From: CAYMJK01 sp043101635
GTDB taxonomy: Bacteria; Planctomycetota; Phycisphaerae; Phycisphaerales; UBA1924
DNA length: 34,650 nucleotides
Direction of reading: 5' to 3'
NCBI GenBank assembly: GCA_043101635.1
Contig: JBICIE010000003.1
Coordinates: forward strand, 1 to 34,650
Part shown: piece by piece, positions 23,041-30,761 of the stretch
How positions within the stretch are numbered: the stretch's first letter is position 1
Layout: every line of letters starts with the position of its first letter
Made by a program: the position numbers and the translations under genes
The notes under the pieces: model-generated
Seen by the model: only the letters and a program-made list of their open reading frames with translations
Told to the model about the DNA's origin: nothing
Databases searched by the model: none

Positions 23041-23826
23041 ATGACTCAATCAAGCCCCACAACGGACAACGGCCAGGCGCCGGCGGCGATCATCCTCGCC
23101 GCGGGGCTCGGCAAGCGCATGGGCTCGGACCTGCCCAAGGTGCTCCACGAGGTCGGCGACCGGCCCATGGTGGCGATCGTGGTGGACGCCTGCCGCGCGG
23201 CCGGCTGCGGCCGGATCATCGTCGTGGTCGGCCAGGGCGGGCGGCTGGTGCGGCTGGCGCTGGCCGGCAGCGGGGTCGAGTTCGCCGAGCAGCCCGAGCA
23301 GCACGGCACCGGCCACGCCGTCCAGTGCGCTGAGGCCCAGCTTCGCAGCGGGCCGGTCCCGAAGGATGTCTTCGTCCTCTGCGGCGATGGGCCCCTGATC
23401 CGGGCCTCGACGCTGCGGGCCCTGCGAGAGCTGCACGAGCGTTCGGGGGCGGACGCCACGCTCGCGACGGCGATCGTCGATGACCCGACCGGGTACGGGC
23501 GGATCGTGCGCGATGGGACCGGGCGCTTCAGCGCGATCGTCGAGCACAAGGCGGCGTCGCCCGAGCAGAAGGCCATCCGCGAGGTCAACCCGAGCTACTA
23601 CCTCTTCCGCACGCAGAAGCTGCTGGAGACGCTGCCGCAGGTGCAGCGCAGCGCTGCCGGCGAGTATTACCTGACCGATGTGCCGGGCCTGATCCTGGCG
23701 GGCGGGGGCGTCGTAGAACTGATCGAGGCCGTGCCGCCCGAGGACACGCTCTCGATCAACACACCCGATGAGCTGGCGAAGGTGGACGCCATCTACCGGC
23801 GCCGGGCGGCGGAAGGAGTGGCATGA
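23041..23826 (+). CDS. GlmU-like nucleotidyltransferase (uridylyltransferase domain only)
   Basis: A 261-residue nucleotidyltransferase. 'AIILAAGLGKRMGSDLPKVLH' is the GlmU/NTP-transferase signature with the Lys-Arg phosphate-binding pair. 'EQHGTGHAVQCAE' and 'VLCGDGPLI' bind the nucleobase and Mg. 'GYGRIVRDGTG' and 'IREVNPSYYLFR' fit the acetyl-glucosamine site of GlmU. It would make UDP-GlcNAc from GlcNAc-1-phosphate and UTP. The left-handed beta-helix acetyltransferase half of canonical GlmU (about 450 residues in total) is absent, so acetylation needs another protein. ATG 23041 lacks a clear Shine-Dalgarno. It is followed by repeats and then prs. Confidence 0.88.
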   Translation: MTQSSPTTDNGQAPAAIILAAGLGKRMGSDLPKVLHEVGDRPMVAIVVDACRAAGCGRIIVVVGQGGRLVRLALAGSGVEFAEQPEQHGTGHAVQCAEAQLRSGPVPKDVFVLCGDGPLIRASTLRALRELHERSGADATLATAIVDDPTGYGRIVRDGTGRFSAIVEHKAASPEQKAIREVNPSYYLFRTQKLLETLPQVQRSAAGEYYLTDVPGLILAGGGVVELIEAVPPEDTLSINTPDELAKVDAIYRRRAAEGVA

Positions 23827-23864
23827 TGGGGTTCGATGGCGCGCCGCTGCCGAAGCCAGGGCAA

Positions 23865-23961
23865 CGACGACTCCTTCGGGGTCGGGCAGGTAGGGCGACG
23901 CCTTCCCGGGGGTGTCGCTGCGCTCCACCCCCGGCTACTGGCGACAAGCCCTTCGGGCTCA
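23865..23961 (-). repeat. REP-like unit, variant A, copy 3
   Basis: The minus strand reads GAGCCCGAAGGGCTTGTCGC, then AGTAGCCGGGGGTGGAGCG, CAGCGACACCCCCGG and a partial CCCCGAAGGAGTCG hairpin. CTAC is at 23935-23938. It is closest to copy 2 at 15545 but with a shorter inner loop. It occupies most of the 208-bp gap before prs. Confidence 0.75.
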
Positions 23962-23994
23962 AGAGTCGGCCTGCATCTGCATTTGGCGTCGCCT

Positions 23995-24025
23995 TCCCTC
24001 TCTGTGCTCTCTGCGCCTCTGTGGT
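23995..24025 (-). repeat. iterated CRCAGAG words, reverse array
   Basis: TCCCTCTCTGTGCTCTCTGC followed by GCCTCTGTGGT is the complement of the arrays at 19815 and 20769. It ends ten bases before the prs start and so displaces any normal ribosome-binding region there. Confidence 0.7.
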
Positions 24026-24034
24026 GAGATCAGC

Positions 24035-25018
24035 ATGAGCAGCCGCGACGCCAATTCGCTCAAGGTCTTCGCGGGCCGGTACAGCCGCGGGCTGGCGCAG
24101 CGCGTGTGCGATCACCTCGATCTGCCGCTGGGGCAGGCCCGGACGATCTCGTTTCCCGATGGCGAGCTGATCGTCAAGCTGGATGAGGATGTCCGCGGGC
24201 GCGACTGCTTCGTGATCATCTCGACGTGCGACCCCGTCAACGACAACCTGATGGAGCTGCTGGTCTTCATCGACTGCCTCAAGCGGGCCAGCGCGACGCG
24301 GGTGACGATCGTGACGCCGTATTTCGGCTACGCCCGGCAGGACCGCAAGGATGAGGGGCGCGTGCCGATCACGGCCAAGCTGGTGGCGAACCTGATCACC
24401 GCCGCCGGCGCCGACCGCGTGCTGGCCCTGGACCTGCACGCCGCGCAGATCCAGGGCTTCTTCGATCTGCCGATGGACCACCTGTCAGCGACGCCGATCT
24501 TCCTGGACTACTTCAACTCGATCCGGGATGAGCTGGGCGACATCTGCCTGGTGAGCCCGGATGTGGGCAACGTGAAGGTGGCCGAGGGCTTCCAGAACCT
24601 GCTCGGCGGCGACCTGGCGATCATCAACAAGAAGCGCCTCAGCGGCTCGCAGGTGACCACCGGGACCGTCGTGGGCGATGTCCGCAACAAGACGGTGATC
24701 ATGTTCGACGACATGATCTCGACGGCCGGGACCATCTGCGAGGCGGCCCGCGTGGTGCTGGATCAGGGGGCCCGGCAGGTGCTCGCGGCGGCGACGCACC
24801 CGGTGCTGGTGGGCATGGCGATGCAGCGTCTGGCCGACAGCCCGATCTCGAAGATCGTCGTGACCAACACCATCCCGTGCGACGACCGCTGCGGGCCGAT
24901 CAAGCACAAGCTGGTGGAGCTGTGCATCGGGCGACTGCTCGGCGAGGCGATCCACCGGATTCATCACAACCAGTCCGTCAGCGCCCTGTTCCGTGACACG
25001 GCGGGGGCGAAACGATAA
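24035..25018 (+). CDS. prs: ribose-phosphate pyrophosphokinase
   Basis: A 327-residue PRPP synthetase. It makes PRPP from ribose-5-phosphate and ATP for nucleotide, His and Trp synthesis. 'FAGRYSRGLAQRVCDHL' and 'FPDGELIVKLDEDVRG' form the N-terminal domain. 'TPYFGYARQDRKDEGRVPIT' is the flexible catalytic/ATP loop; 'ADRVLALDLHAAQIQGFFD' is the PRPP-synthase signature. 'VIMFDDMISTAGTI' (223-234) is the PRPP-binding loop with Asp225 and Asp226. It is slightly longer than the usual ~315. ATG 24035 lies directly after a repeat array with no strong Shine-Dalgarno. The gene starts the prs-rplY-pth-rpsF-ssb-rplI run. Confidence 0.95.
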   Translation: MSSRDANSLKVFAGRYSRGLAQRVCDHLDLPLGQARTISFPDGELIVKLDEDVRGRDCFVIISTCDPVNDNLMELLVFIDCLKRASATRVTIVTPYFGYARQDRKDEGRVPITAKLVANLITAAGADRVLALDLHAAQIQGFFDLPMDHLSATPIFLDYFNSIRDELGDICLVSPDVGNVKVAEGFQNLLGGDLAIINKKRLSGSQVTTGTVVGDVRNKTVIMFDDMISTAGTICEAARVVLDQGARQVLAAATHPVLVGMAMQRLADSPISKIVVTNTIPCDDRCGPIKHKLVELCIGRLLGEAIHRIHHNQSVSALFRDTAGAKR

Positions 25019-25064
25019 GCAACACATGGCCGGCGCCACCGGCCGCGAAGGAAGGAACGACCCC

Positions 25065-25724
25065 ATGCACGAGAATGCTCCAGTCCTGTCGGCGAACAAG
25101 CGCGAGCGCGTCGGCTCGCGCTACGCCCGGCGCCTGCGGGAGGCGGGCCGGCTGCCCGCGGTGGTCTACGGCCACGGGCAGGCGCCGGTGGCGATCGAGG
25201 TGGACGCACGCGACGCCCTGAGCCACATCCACAAGGGCGAGAAGGTGTTCCAGTTTGCCCTTGACGGCGCCAACCAGCCGGACCTGCTGCTGCTCAAGGA
25301 ACTGCAGTACGACTACCTGGGCTCCGGCATCGTCCACGCCGACTTCACGCGGGTGAACCTGGATGAGCGCGTCACGACGCGCGTGCACATCCGGATGATC
25401 GGCGACGCCGAGGGCCTCAAGCACGCCGGCACGGTGATGATGCACCCGGCAACCGAGATCGAGATCGAGTGCACCCTGCGCAACATGCCGGACGAGATCG
25501 AGGCGGATGTCAGCCATCTGGGCGTCGGCGACTCGCTCACCGCCGGCGAAGTGAAGCTGCCGCTGGAGACCATGAAGCTCATCAGCGATCCGGAGATGGT
25601 GCTGGCGCACATCACCCACGGCAAGACCATGGCGGCCGGCGAGGAGGAGGTCACGGTGGAAGGCGGCGCCGAGCCGGAGGTCATCACCGAGCGCAAGGAC
25701 AAGGAAGAAGAGGAGTCGGACTGA
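25065..25724 (+). CDS. rplY: 50S ribosomal protein L25 (long, Ctc/TL5 type)
   Basis: A 219-residue protein with the N-terminal 5S-rRNA-binding L25 domain ('KRERVGSRYARRLREAGRLP...VYGHGQAPVAIEVDAR') and the C-terminal TL5/CTC domain ('TTRVHIRMIGDAEGLKHAG', 'IEIECTLRNMPDEIEADVSH'). An acidic tail ('KDKEEEESD') follows. GAAGGAAGGA lies ten to twenty bases upstream of ATG 25065. The pairing with prs and pth is a common bacterial order. Confidence 0.94.
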   Translation: MHENAPVLSANKRERVGSRYARRLREAGRLPAVVYGHGQAPVAIEVDARDALSHIHKGEKVFQFALDGANQPDLLLLKELQYDYLGSGIVHADFTRVNLDERVTTRVHIRMIGDAEGLKHAGTVMMHPATEIEIECTLRNMPDEIEADVSHLGVGDSLTAGEVKLPLETMKLISDPEMVLAHITHGKTMAAGEEEVTVEGGAEPEVITERKDKEEEESD

Positions 25725-25772
25725 TCCTCCCGCCCGGGGCATACCCGGCCGGAGGCTCGTGCGAGCAGTCAC

Positions 25773-26435
25773 TTGAAGCTCATCGTCGGTCTTGGCAATC
25801 CCGGTCCCGAGTACGAGCGGACCCGCCACAACGCGGGCTTCCGCGTGCTCGATCTGCTCGGCGCGAAGCTCGCGCCGGGCGGGATTCAGCGCGCCCGGTT
25901 CCACGCCATGACGCTGGAGGCCCAACTCGACGGCGAGAAGGTCATGCTGCTCAAGCCGACCACGTTCATGAATCGCTCCGGTCTGTGCGTGGGCGAGGCG
26001 GTGCGCTTCTACAAGGTCGAGCCGGGCGAGGATCTGCTGATCGTCACCGATGAGCGGGCCCTGCCCTGCGGCGTGATCCGCCTGCGGGCCACCGGGGGCA
26101 CGGGCGGGCACAACGGCCTGGCGGACATCGAGCGGGCCCTGGGCACGCGCGACTATCCGCGCCTGCGCATCGGCATCGATGAGCCGCCGCCGATGATCAA
26201 CCAGACCGAGTGGGTGCTCGGCAAGTTCACCGAGGAGCAGGAGCAGCGGCTGGCGCCGGCGCTGGGGCGGGCGGTCGAGGCCTGCGAGAGCTTCGTGCGG
26301 CGCGGCTGCGCCGCGACCATGAACGATTTCAACTACCGGCCCGACGCTCCCGGGCGCGCAGATGCAGACATCGACCCGGGCTGGCTCGGCGCCGGCGCAC
26401 GGGACAGCGGACAGAAGGACAGACAGGCAGAGTGA
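25773..26435 (+). CDS. pth: peptidyl-tRNA hydrolase
   Basis: A 220-residue enzyme releasing tRNA from stalled peptidyl-tRNA. 'LIVGLGNPGPEYERTRHNAG' contains the catalytic His19 and Asn20 (family His20 with offset). 'LKPTTFMNRSG' holds a substrate-binding Asn. Asp93 in 'VTDERALP' corresponds to the catalytic Asp, although the usual His before it is Thr here. 'GGTGGHNGLADIE' holds the binding His/Asn. A TTG start at 25773 begins exactly at the first beta-strand; GTG 25760 leads out of frame. The ~20-residue C-terminal extension ('WLGAGARDSGQKDRQAE') is not typical. Confidence 0.93.
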   Translation: MKLIVGLGNPGPEYERTRHNAGFRVLDLLGAKLAPGGIQRARFHAMTLEAQLDGEKVMLLKPTTFMNRSGLCVGEAVRFYKVEPGEDLLIVTDERALPCGVIRLRATGGTGGHNGLADIERALGTRDYPRLRIGIDEPPPMINQTEWVLGKFTEEQEQRLAPALGRAVEACESFVRRGCAATMNDFNYRPDAPGRADADIDPGWLGAGARDSGQKDRQAE

Positions 26436-26470
26436 ACCAGCGGGCGCACCGCCCGACGAAAGGCAGACGC

Positions 26471-26959
26471 ATGGCAGCAGACCGACGGTACAACTACGAG
26501 GCGATGTTCCTGATCAGCCAGGCGGTCGCGGCCGACTTGGCCGGGGCGGTCGAGCACATCAACGAGATCCTGCGCCGGGCGGATGCCCAGCTCATCGCGA
26601 TGAGCAAGTGGGATGAGCGCCGGCTGGCCTTCGAGATCGACAAGCAGAAGCGCGGGGTCTTCATCCTGACCTACTTCAGCGCCCCGGCGACCAAGGTGGA
26701 CGGGATCACCCGCGACTGCAACCTCTCGGAGCGCATCATGCGCCTGATGCTGCTGCGGGCCGACCACCTCACCGAGGACGAGATGAAGGCCACCGACGCC
26801 CGCGACGCCCTCATGACCGAGGCCAAGATGCGGGCCGAGCGGGCCGCCCAGGAGGAGGCCGAGGGCCGGGCCGCGGTCACCGTCGGCGCCCCGACCCGCG
26901 ACGAGGAAGAGCCGGCCGACGAGGCCGACGCCGGCGACGAGGGCGACGACGAGTCCTGA
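26471..26959 (+). CDS. rpsF: 30S ribosomal protein S6
   Basis: 162 residues. The S6 fold covers ~6-105 ('YNYEAMFLISQAVAADL', 'KWDERRLAFEIDKQKRGVFILTYF' in two adjacent strands, 'LSERIMRLMLLRADHLTEDEM'). A long acidic Ala/Glu/Asp C-terminal tail ('EEEPADEADAGDEGDDES') follows; acidic tails also occur in E. coli S6. ATG 26471 follows a GAAAGGCAGACGC purine-rich leader. It stands 36 bp after pth and just upstream of ssb. Confidence 0.93.
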   Translation: MAADRRYNYEAMFLISQAVAADLAGAVEHINEILRRADAQLIAMSKWDERRLAFEIDKQKRGVFILTYFSAPATKVDGITRDCNLSERIMRLMLLRADHLTEDEMKATDARDALMTEAKMRAERAAQEEAEGRAAVTVGAPTRDEEEPADEADAGDEGDDES

Positions 26960-27068
26960 GCCGGCTGGGCCCGGGCCGCCGTCCCGGGCCCCGAGGGTGG
27001 CTACCCTTCCGCTTTCCGAACATCTGCCCCGCCCGGGCCGGGCGGGCCACCGCTGATGGAGGAGAACC

Positions 27069-27551
27069 ATGGCTGGCAGCTTCAACAAGGTCTTCCTGAT
27101 GGGGAACCTGACGCGGGACATCGAACTGCGCCACACCAGCGGCAACACCGCGGTGGCGAAGATCGGCCTCGCCGTGAACCGGCGGTTCCGCACGCAGTCG
27201 GGCGAGACGCGGGATGAGACCACCTTCGTCGACTGCGAGGCCTGGGGTCGCACCGCCGAGGTGATGAGCCAGTACCTCGCCAAGGGACGGCCGGTCTTCA
27301 TCGAAGGGCGGCTCCGTCTGGACCAGTGGGAGGACAAGAACGACGGCTCCAAGCGGTCGCGTCTGCTGGTGGTGGTCGAGAACTTCCAGTTCGTCGACAG
27401 CCCCGGTGGTGGCGGCGGCGGCGGTGGTGGGGGTGGCGCCGGCGGCGGGCGGTCGCAGCACGCCGCGGCAGGGGCGTCCGGTGGCTCTTCCGGCGGCGGC
27501 TCGGGCGGCTACGAGGAGCCGGTCATCACCGAGGATGACATCCCGTTCTGA
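27069..27551 (+). CDS. ssb: single-stranded DNA-binding protein
   Basis: 160 residues. The OB-fold lies at ~1-112 ('FNKVFLMGNLTRDIELRHT', 'VAKIGLAVNRRF', 'TTFVDCEAWGRTAEVMSQYL', 'GRPVFIEGRLRLDQWEDK'). A Gly-rich linker (a run of eleven glycines, then GGG/SGG blocks) and the conserved acidic tip 'EDDIPF', which recruits partner proteins, complete it. GGAGGAGAA at 27059-27067 supports ATG 27069. The poly-Gly stretch is coded by GGYGGC repeats that could vary in length. Confidence 0.95.
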   Translation: MAGSFNKVFLMGNLTRDIELRHTSGNTAVAKIGLAVNRRFRTQSGETRDETTFVDCEAWGRTAEVMSQYLAKGRPVFIEGRLRLDQWEDKNDGSKRSRLLVVVENFQFVDSPGGGGGGGGGGGAGGGRSQHAAAGASGGSSGGGSGGYEEPVITEDDIPF

Positions 27552-27681
27552 GTTGATCGCGGCGCAACGCGCGCGATGATTGAGTCTGTGCGCCAGCCGG
27601 GAGGTCCGGCCAGGCGCCACAACGCTGGGGCCGCAGGGCTCCTCAACTGACCGGCCCGCGCTGCGGGCGGAAAGGACAGCG

Positions 27682-28302
27682 ATGGCCAAGCACATCAAGC
27701 TGCTGCTGACGGAGAACGTGGACAATCTCGGCATCGTCGGCGATGTCGTCAATGTTCGAACCGGGTATGCCCGCAACTACCTGCTGCCGCGGGGCTACGC
27801 CACCGAGCCCAGCGAGGATCGCATCAAGGAACTGGCGGCCCGCCGCGCCGAGGCGGAGAAGGAACTGGCCGCCCTGCGGGCCGAGCGTGAGAAGGTCGCG
27901 GGCAAGCTGGACGGGCTGGAGATCACGATCCAGCGGGCCTGCAACGACCAGGGCATCCTCTACGGCGCCGTGTCGCAGCACGACCTGGCCAAGGCGCTGG
28001 GGTCGCTGGGCTATCCGGTCCGGGCCCGCGAGATCCGCCTGCCGCACACCATCAAGCGCGTCGATCACTACGAGATCCTCGTGAAGTTCGACCAGGACCT
28101 GGATGCCACCATCAAGCTGTGGGTCGAGCCGGACCGCACCATCGAGTCCGACGAGCGCGAAGAGATGGAGTTCGACAACGAGGGCAACCTGATCGAGAAG
28201 CCGGCCCGGGCCCCGAAGGGCGAGGGCAAGGGCGAGGCGCCCGCCAGCACTGCCGGCGACGAGAAGCCGCGCCGGCGCGGCCGCGCTGCCGCGGAGGCGT
28301 AG
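27682..28302 (+). CDS. rplI: 50S ribosomal protein L9
   Basis: 206 residues. The N-terminal L9 domain is 'IKLLLTENVDNLGIVGDVVNVRTGYARNYLLPRGYA' (in two adjoining blocks), then the long connecting helix 'AARRAEAEKELAALRAEREKVAG' and the C-terminal domain ('NDQGILYGAVSQHDLAKAL', 'IRLPHTIKRVDHYEI'). It is about 55 residues longer than E. coli L9, with a Lys/Gly/Arg-rich tail. GGAAAGGA lies 7-14 bases upstream. ssb and rplI are separated by 130 bp without rpsR, which normally sits there. Confidence 0.94.
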   Translation: MAKHIKLLLTENVDNLGIVGDVVNVRTGYARNYLLPRGYATEPSEDRIKELAARRAEAEKELAALRAEREKVAGKLDGLEITIQRACNDQGILYGAVSQHDLAKALGSLGYPVRAREIRLPHTIKRVDHYEILVKFDQDLDATIKLWVEPDRTIESDEREEMEFDNEGNLIEKPARAPKGEGKGEAPASTAGDEKPRRRGRAAAEA

Positions 28303-28449
28303 GCCGTTTCTCGGACATTTCCGCGCGCCGCTTGAGGTCGCGCTGCAGCGCTGCGCGCGTCCGCAGCCCGTTATCCCCGCCGCGATCGGCAAAGCGCGTG
28401 CGCATGGCGCCCGAAAGAGCCCACCCGCGCACGTCCCGTAACCCGGACG

Positions 28450-28481
28450 AAAACTCCTCAGGCCATGGCCTGAAGAGTTTT
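28450..28481. terminator. bidirectional palindromic terminator
   Basis: A 32-bp palindrome with one mismatched pair: AAAACTCCTCAGGCC followed by ATGGCCTGAAGAGTTTT, with A- and T-runs at the two ends. It serves the convergent ends of rplI (plus) and the CvpA-like gene (minus). Confidence 0.75.
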
Positions 28482-28653
28482 CCCCATGGCCGCAGGCCCT
28501 CCGGCGATGGCTCGAAGCCGCGCGGTCATGGCTCGAATCGCGCCAGCCATAGCCGGCGCAGCGCCCGCCATGTCCGGAAGCCCGCAGGCGATGACCGCAG
28601 CCGCGCAGGCCATCGCATCAGCGCTGCGCCCGATCGTCGGCGCTGCGCTGGCG
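28465..28653. repeat. degenerate 21-bp tandem array, nine units
   Basis: Units begin ATGGCC/ATGGCT/ATAGCC/ATGTCC/ATGACC/ATCGCA/ATCGTC exactly every 21 bp. Open frames on both strands therefore show seven-residue periodicity (for example M-A-x-x-x-x-A on plus, 'AMAGAI'-like on minus). The first unit overlaps the terminator palindrome. It lies in the ~600-bp gap 28303-28901; the rest of that gap holds only a degenerate hairpin repeat and CRCAGAG words. Confidence 0.75.
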
Positions 28654-28819
28654 AACACCCCTGCCGCGTCCGCTCGCCCCCGAACGTGGGGGTGGCGGGA
28701 TTGTATTGAAGCCGAAGACGCCGCCATCACCCCACGAGGGCCCACGAGGGGCGAGCAGAAGCTGTGGCCCAGCCGCCCGATCCAGCACATCGCACGGAAG
28801 GGCGACGCCACAGTTCCCC

Positions 28820-28864
28820 ACTCTGCGTCCTCTGCGCTCCCTCTGCGGCCTCTGCGTTCCTGCC
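28820..28864 (-). repeat. iterated CRCAGAG words, reverse array
   Basis: CTCTGCGTCC, TCTGCGCTCC, CTCTGCGGCC and TCTGCGTTCC follow each other in ten-base steps, just downstream of the CvpA-like gene end on the minus strand. Confidence 0.65.
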
Positions 28865-28901
28865 TTCGCCTTCCCGCCAGCCGTCCCGCCCGGCGCTGCG
28901 A

Positions 28902-30686
28902 TCAGTTCTGGCTCTGGTCCAGCGCGATCGGGGGATCGAACGTCGCGACGACCTGCTTGCCGACGATGAACTTCTCGACGTTGCCGCCGAAGCTGCAGCG
29001 GAAGATCATCATCAGCTTCTGATCGCCGATGCTCGGGCTCAGCGGGGGCAGTTCGCTGAGCGACTTGATCGGCTGGCCGGGCGTGAAGCGCACGTGGCGG
29101 AAGCGCTGGTCCTCGTAGACGAAGCCGATGGCCTGGTAGGGAATGCCGTTGGCATCCAGCAGGTACAGGGTGTCGTCTTCGCCGCTGGTGGCGTCGAAGG
29201 CGGGGCCGTTGAGGCGCGTCGGCCGGTTGAGGCTGACATCGACCTGGACGATGACGGTGTCGGGGGTGGCGGCGAAGCGGTTGATCTGCAGGGCCTGATC
29301 GACGAAGCCGCCGCTGCCGGCCCGGCTGAGCTGCTGGTCGCCGGAGATGACGGCAAAGCCGCCGCGGGAGAGCTTCTCGGTCTCAAGACCCAGCTCGGCG
29401 CCCTTGCGGATGCTGAAGCCGAGGGCGTTGGTGACCCGGATGACATCCTGCGCGCCGCGCCCGGTCTCGACCACCACGGCGTGCTCATCGTTGAGATCGC
29501 CGGCGCTGAAGCCGCCCCTGGCCAGGGCCGGGATGGTCATGTCGCGCGAAGTCGGTCCGGCGAACTCCTGGGACGGCTGGGCCGGGGGCGTGTAGCGGGC
29601 GCCCTTGACATACAGCGAGACCGGCTGGTAGCCGGGCGGCACCGCGAACTCGAAGGCCATGGTGGGCGTGGCGTTGCCGCCGAGGCTGGTGGCCGTCACG
29701 CGGTCGGCGTCGTACCAGAAGCGGGCCATCTCCGGATCGGCGGCATCCTGCTGGGCGATGACCGCGATGGGATGCACGGCGATCGAGTCCCCGCCGGGCC
29801 GCTGGACGACCAGGCGCAACTGGGCGTTGGTGGCCAGCACCTGGGCGTTGCGCCCGCTCTCGCGAGCCGAGGAGTTGAAGCGGATCACGAAGCCGGCGAG
29901 ATACCCCCGGTTGAGGCGCTGGCCATCGAGGCCGATGACGGCCTGGGCGTTCTCGTGCCAGCGGTCGGTGGTGAGTTCGGTGAGCGGCGTGCCGGCGGCG
30001 GTGTCGCCGACGGTGTAGTAGTGGGTGACCGTGAAGTCCTTGGGGGCGAAGGTGTTGCGGCTCTTGCCCTCCTCGAAGTTGAAGCGGAGCGTGGCCGGCA
30101 ACTCGTGGAACTCGGGGTGGTACCGCGCCAGCGGCCGGGGGGCCCGTAGCGAGGCCAGCGAGAGACGCTCGTACAACTCAGCGGTCCACTCGTCGACGTA
30201 GGGGCGGATGGGGTTCTTCTCGCGCTCGAGGTTGCCCTTGACCCCGCCCTGGCTGGTGTAGACGACCGGCTGGTACCCCATGAAGTTGGAGCTGACCCGC
30301 AGGAAGCCGATGGTCATCACCATGATGCCGGCGGTGATGACGCCGCTGATGATGCCGCAGACGGCGCCGCCGGCGTAGTCGGCGCTGCTGACGAGCTTGG
30401 TGTTGTGCGGGATCAGCTTGTCGACGATCAGGCGCAGGATCGCCAGGCTCGCGGCGAAGGGGATGGCCAGGCCGATGGACCAGGCGGCGCCGCTGATGAA
30501 GGAGAAGAAGCCGCGCTCCGGCGAGGCTCTGAGCACGGCGTAGGCCACGTGCTCCATGACGCCGAAGGCGATGGCGCCGGCGACAATCACGCAGAGCATG
30601 TTGAGCAGTGCGCTGAAGAAGCCGCGCGTCAGCCAGATGTAGCCGCTGGCGAGGACCAGCACGATTGCCACAGCCGCCATGAACAT
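28902..30686 (-). CDS. CvpA-like membrane protein with large extracytoplasmic domain
   Basis: 594 residues. The first ~130 have four hydrophobic segments and a CvpA-like pattern ('GYIWLTRGFFSALLNMLCVIVAG', interrupted here after 'GFFSAL', and 'ADYAGGAVCGIISGVITAGI'). The remaining ~460 residues are a mostly beta-rich soluble region without membrane segments, probably outside the cytoplasm. It contains repeated 'Y.VKG.RYTPP' and 'F.IRKGAELGLE' type strands but no recognised enzyme motif. Canonical CvpA is ~160 residues, so the tail is a lineage-specific extension. AAGGAGG eight bases before ATG 30686 is the best ribosome site in the window. It is the downstream gene of a minus-strand run with the PilB- and PilT-like genes. 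Confidence 0.8.
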   Translation of the reverse strand: MFMAAVAIVLVLASGYIWLTRGFFSALLNMLCVIVAGAIAFGVMEHVAYAVLRASPERGFFSFISGAAWSIGLAIPFAASLAILRLIVDKLIPHNTKLVSSADYAGGAVCGIISGVITAGIMVMTIGFLRVSSNFMGYQPVVYTSQGGVKGNLEREKNPIRPYVDEWTAELYERLSLASLRAPRPLARYHPEFHELPATLRFNFEEGKSRNTFAPKDFTVTHYYTVGDTAAGTPLTELTTDRWHENAQAVIGLDGQRLNRGYLAGFVIRFNSSARESGRNAQVLATNAQLRLVVQRPGGDSIAVHPIAVIAQQDAADPEMARFWYDADRVTATSLGGNATPTMAFEFAVPPGYQPVSLYVKGARYTPPAQPSQEFAGPTSRDMTIPALARGGFSAGDLNDEHAVVVETGRGAQDVIRVTNALGFSIRKGAELGLETEKLSRGGFAVISGDQQLSRAGSGGFVDQALQINRFAATPDTVIVQVDVSLNRPTRLNGPAFDATSGEDDTLYLLDANGIPYQAIGFVYEDQRFRHVRFTPGQPIKSLSELPPLSPSIGDQKLMMIFRCSFGGNVEKFIVGKQVVATFDPPIALDQSQN

Positions 30687-30761
30687 CTGCTGAACCTCCT
30701 TGCCGAACCGGCCTTCCCGCTGCTCTTACCGGCTCGCCGCGGAGACGGTTCGCCGGACGCC

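Noticed and set aside
22651..23049. 132-codon minus-strand frame
   Set aside because: It reads through tRNA-Gln and hairpins; no conserved pattern.
28486..29022. 178-codon plus-strand protein gene over the 21-bp array
   Set aside because: Downstream it runs through dispersed repeats and into the 3' end of the CvpA-like gene; there is no ribosome site, and periodicity appears equally in other frames.
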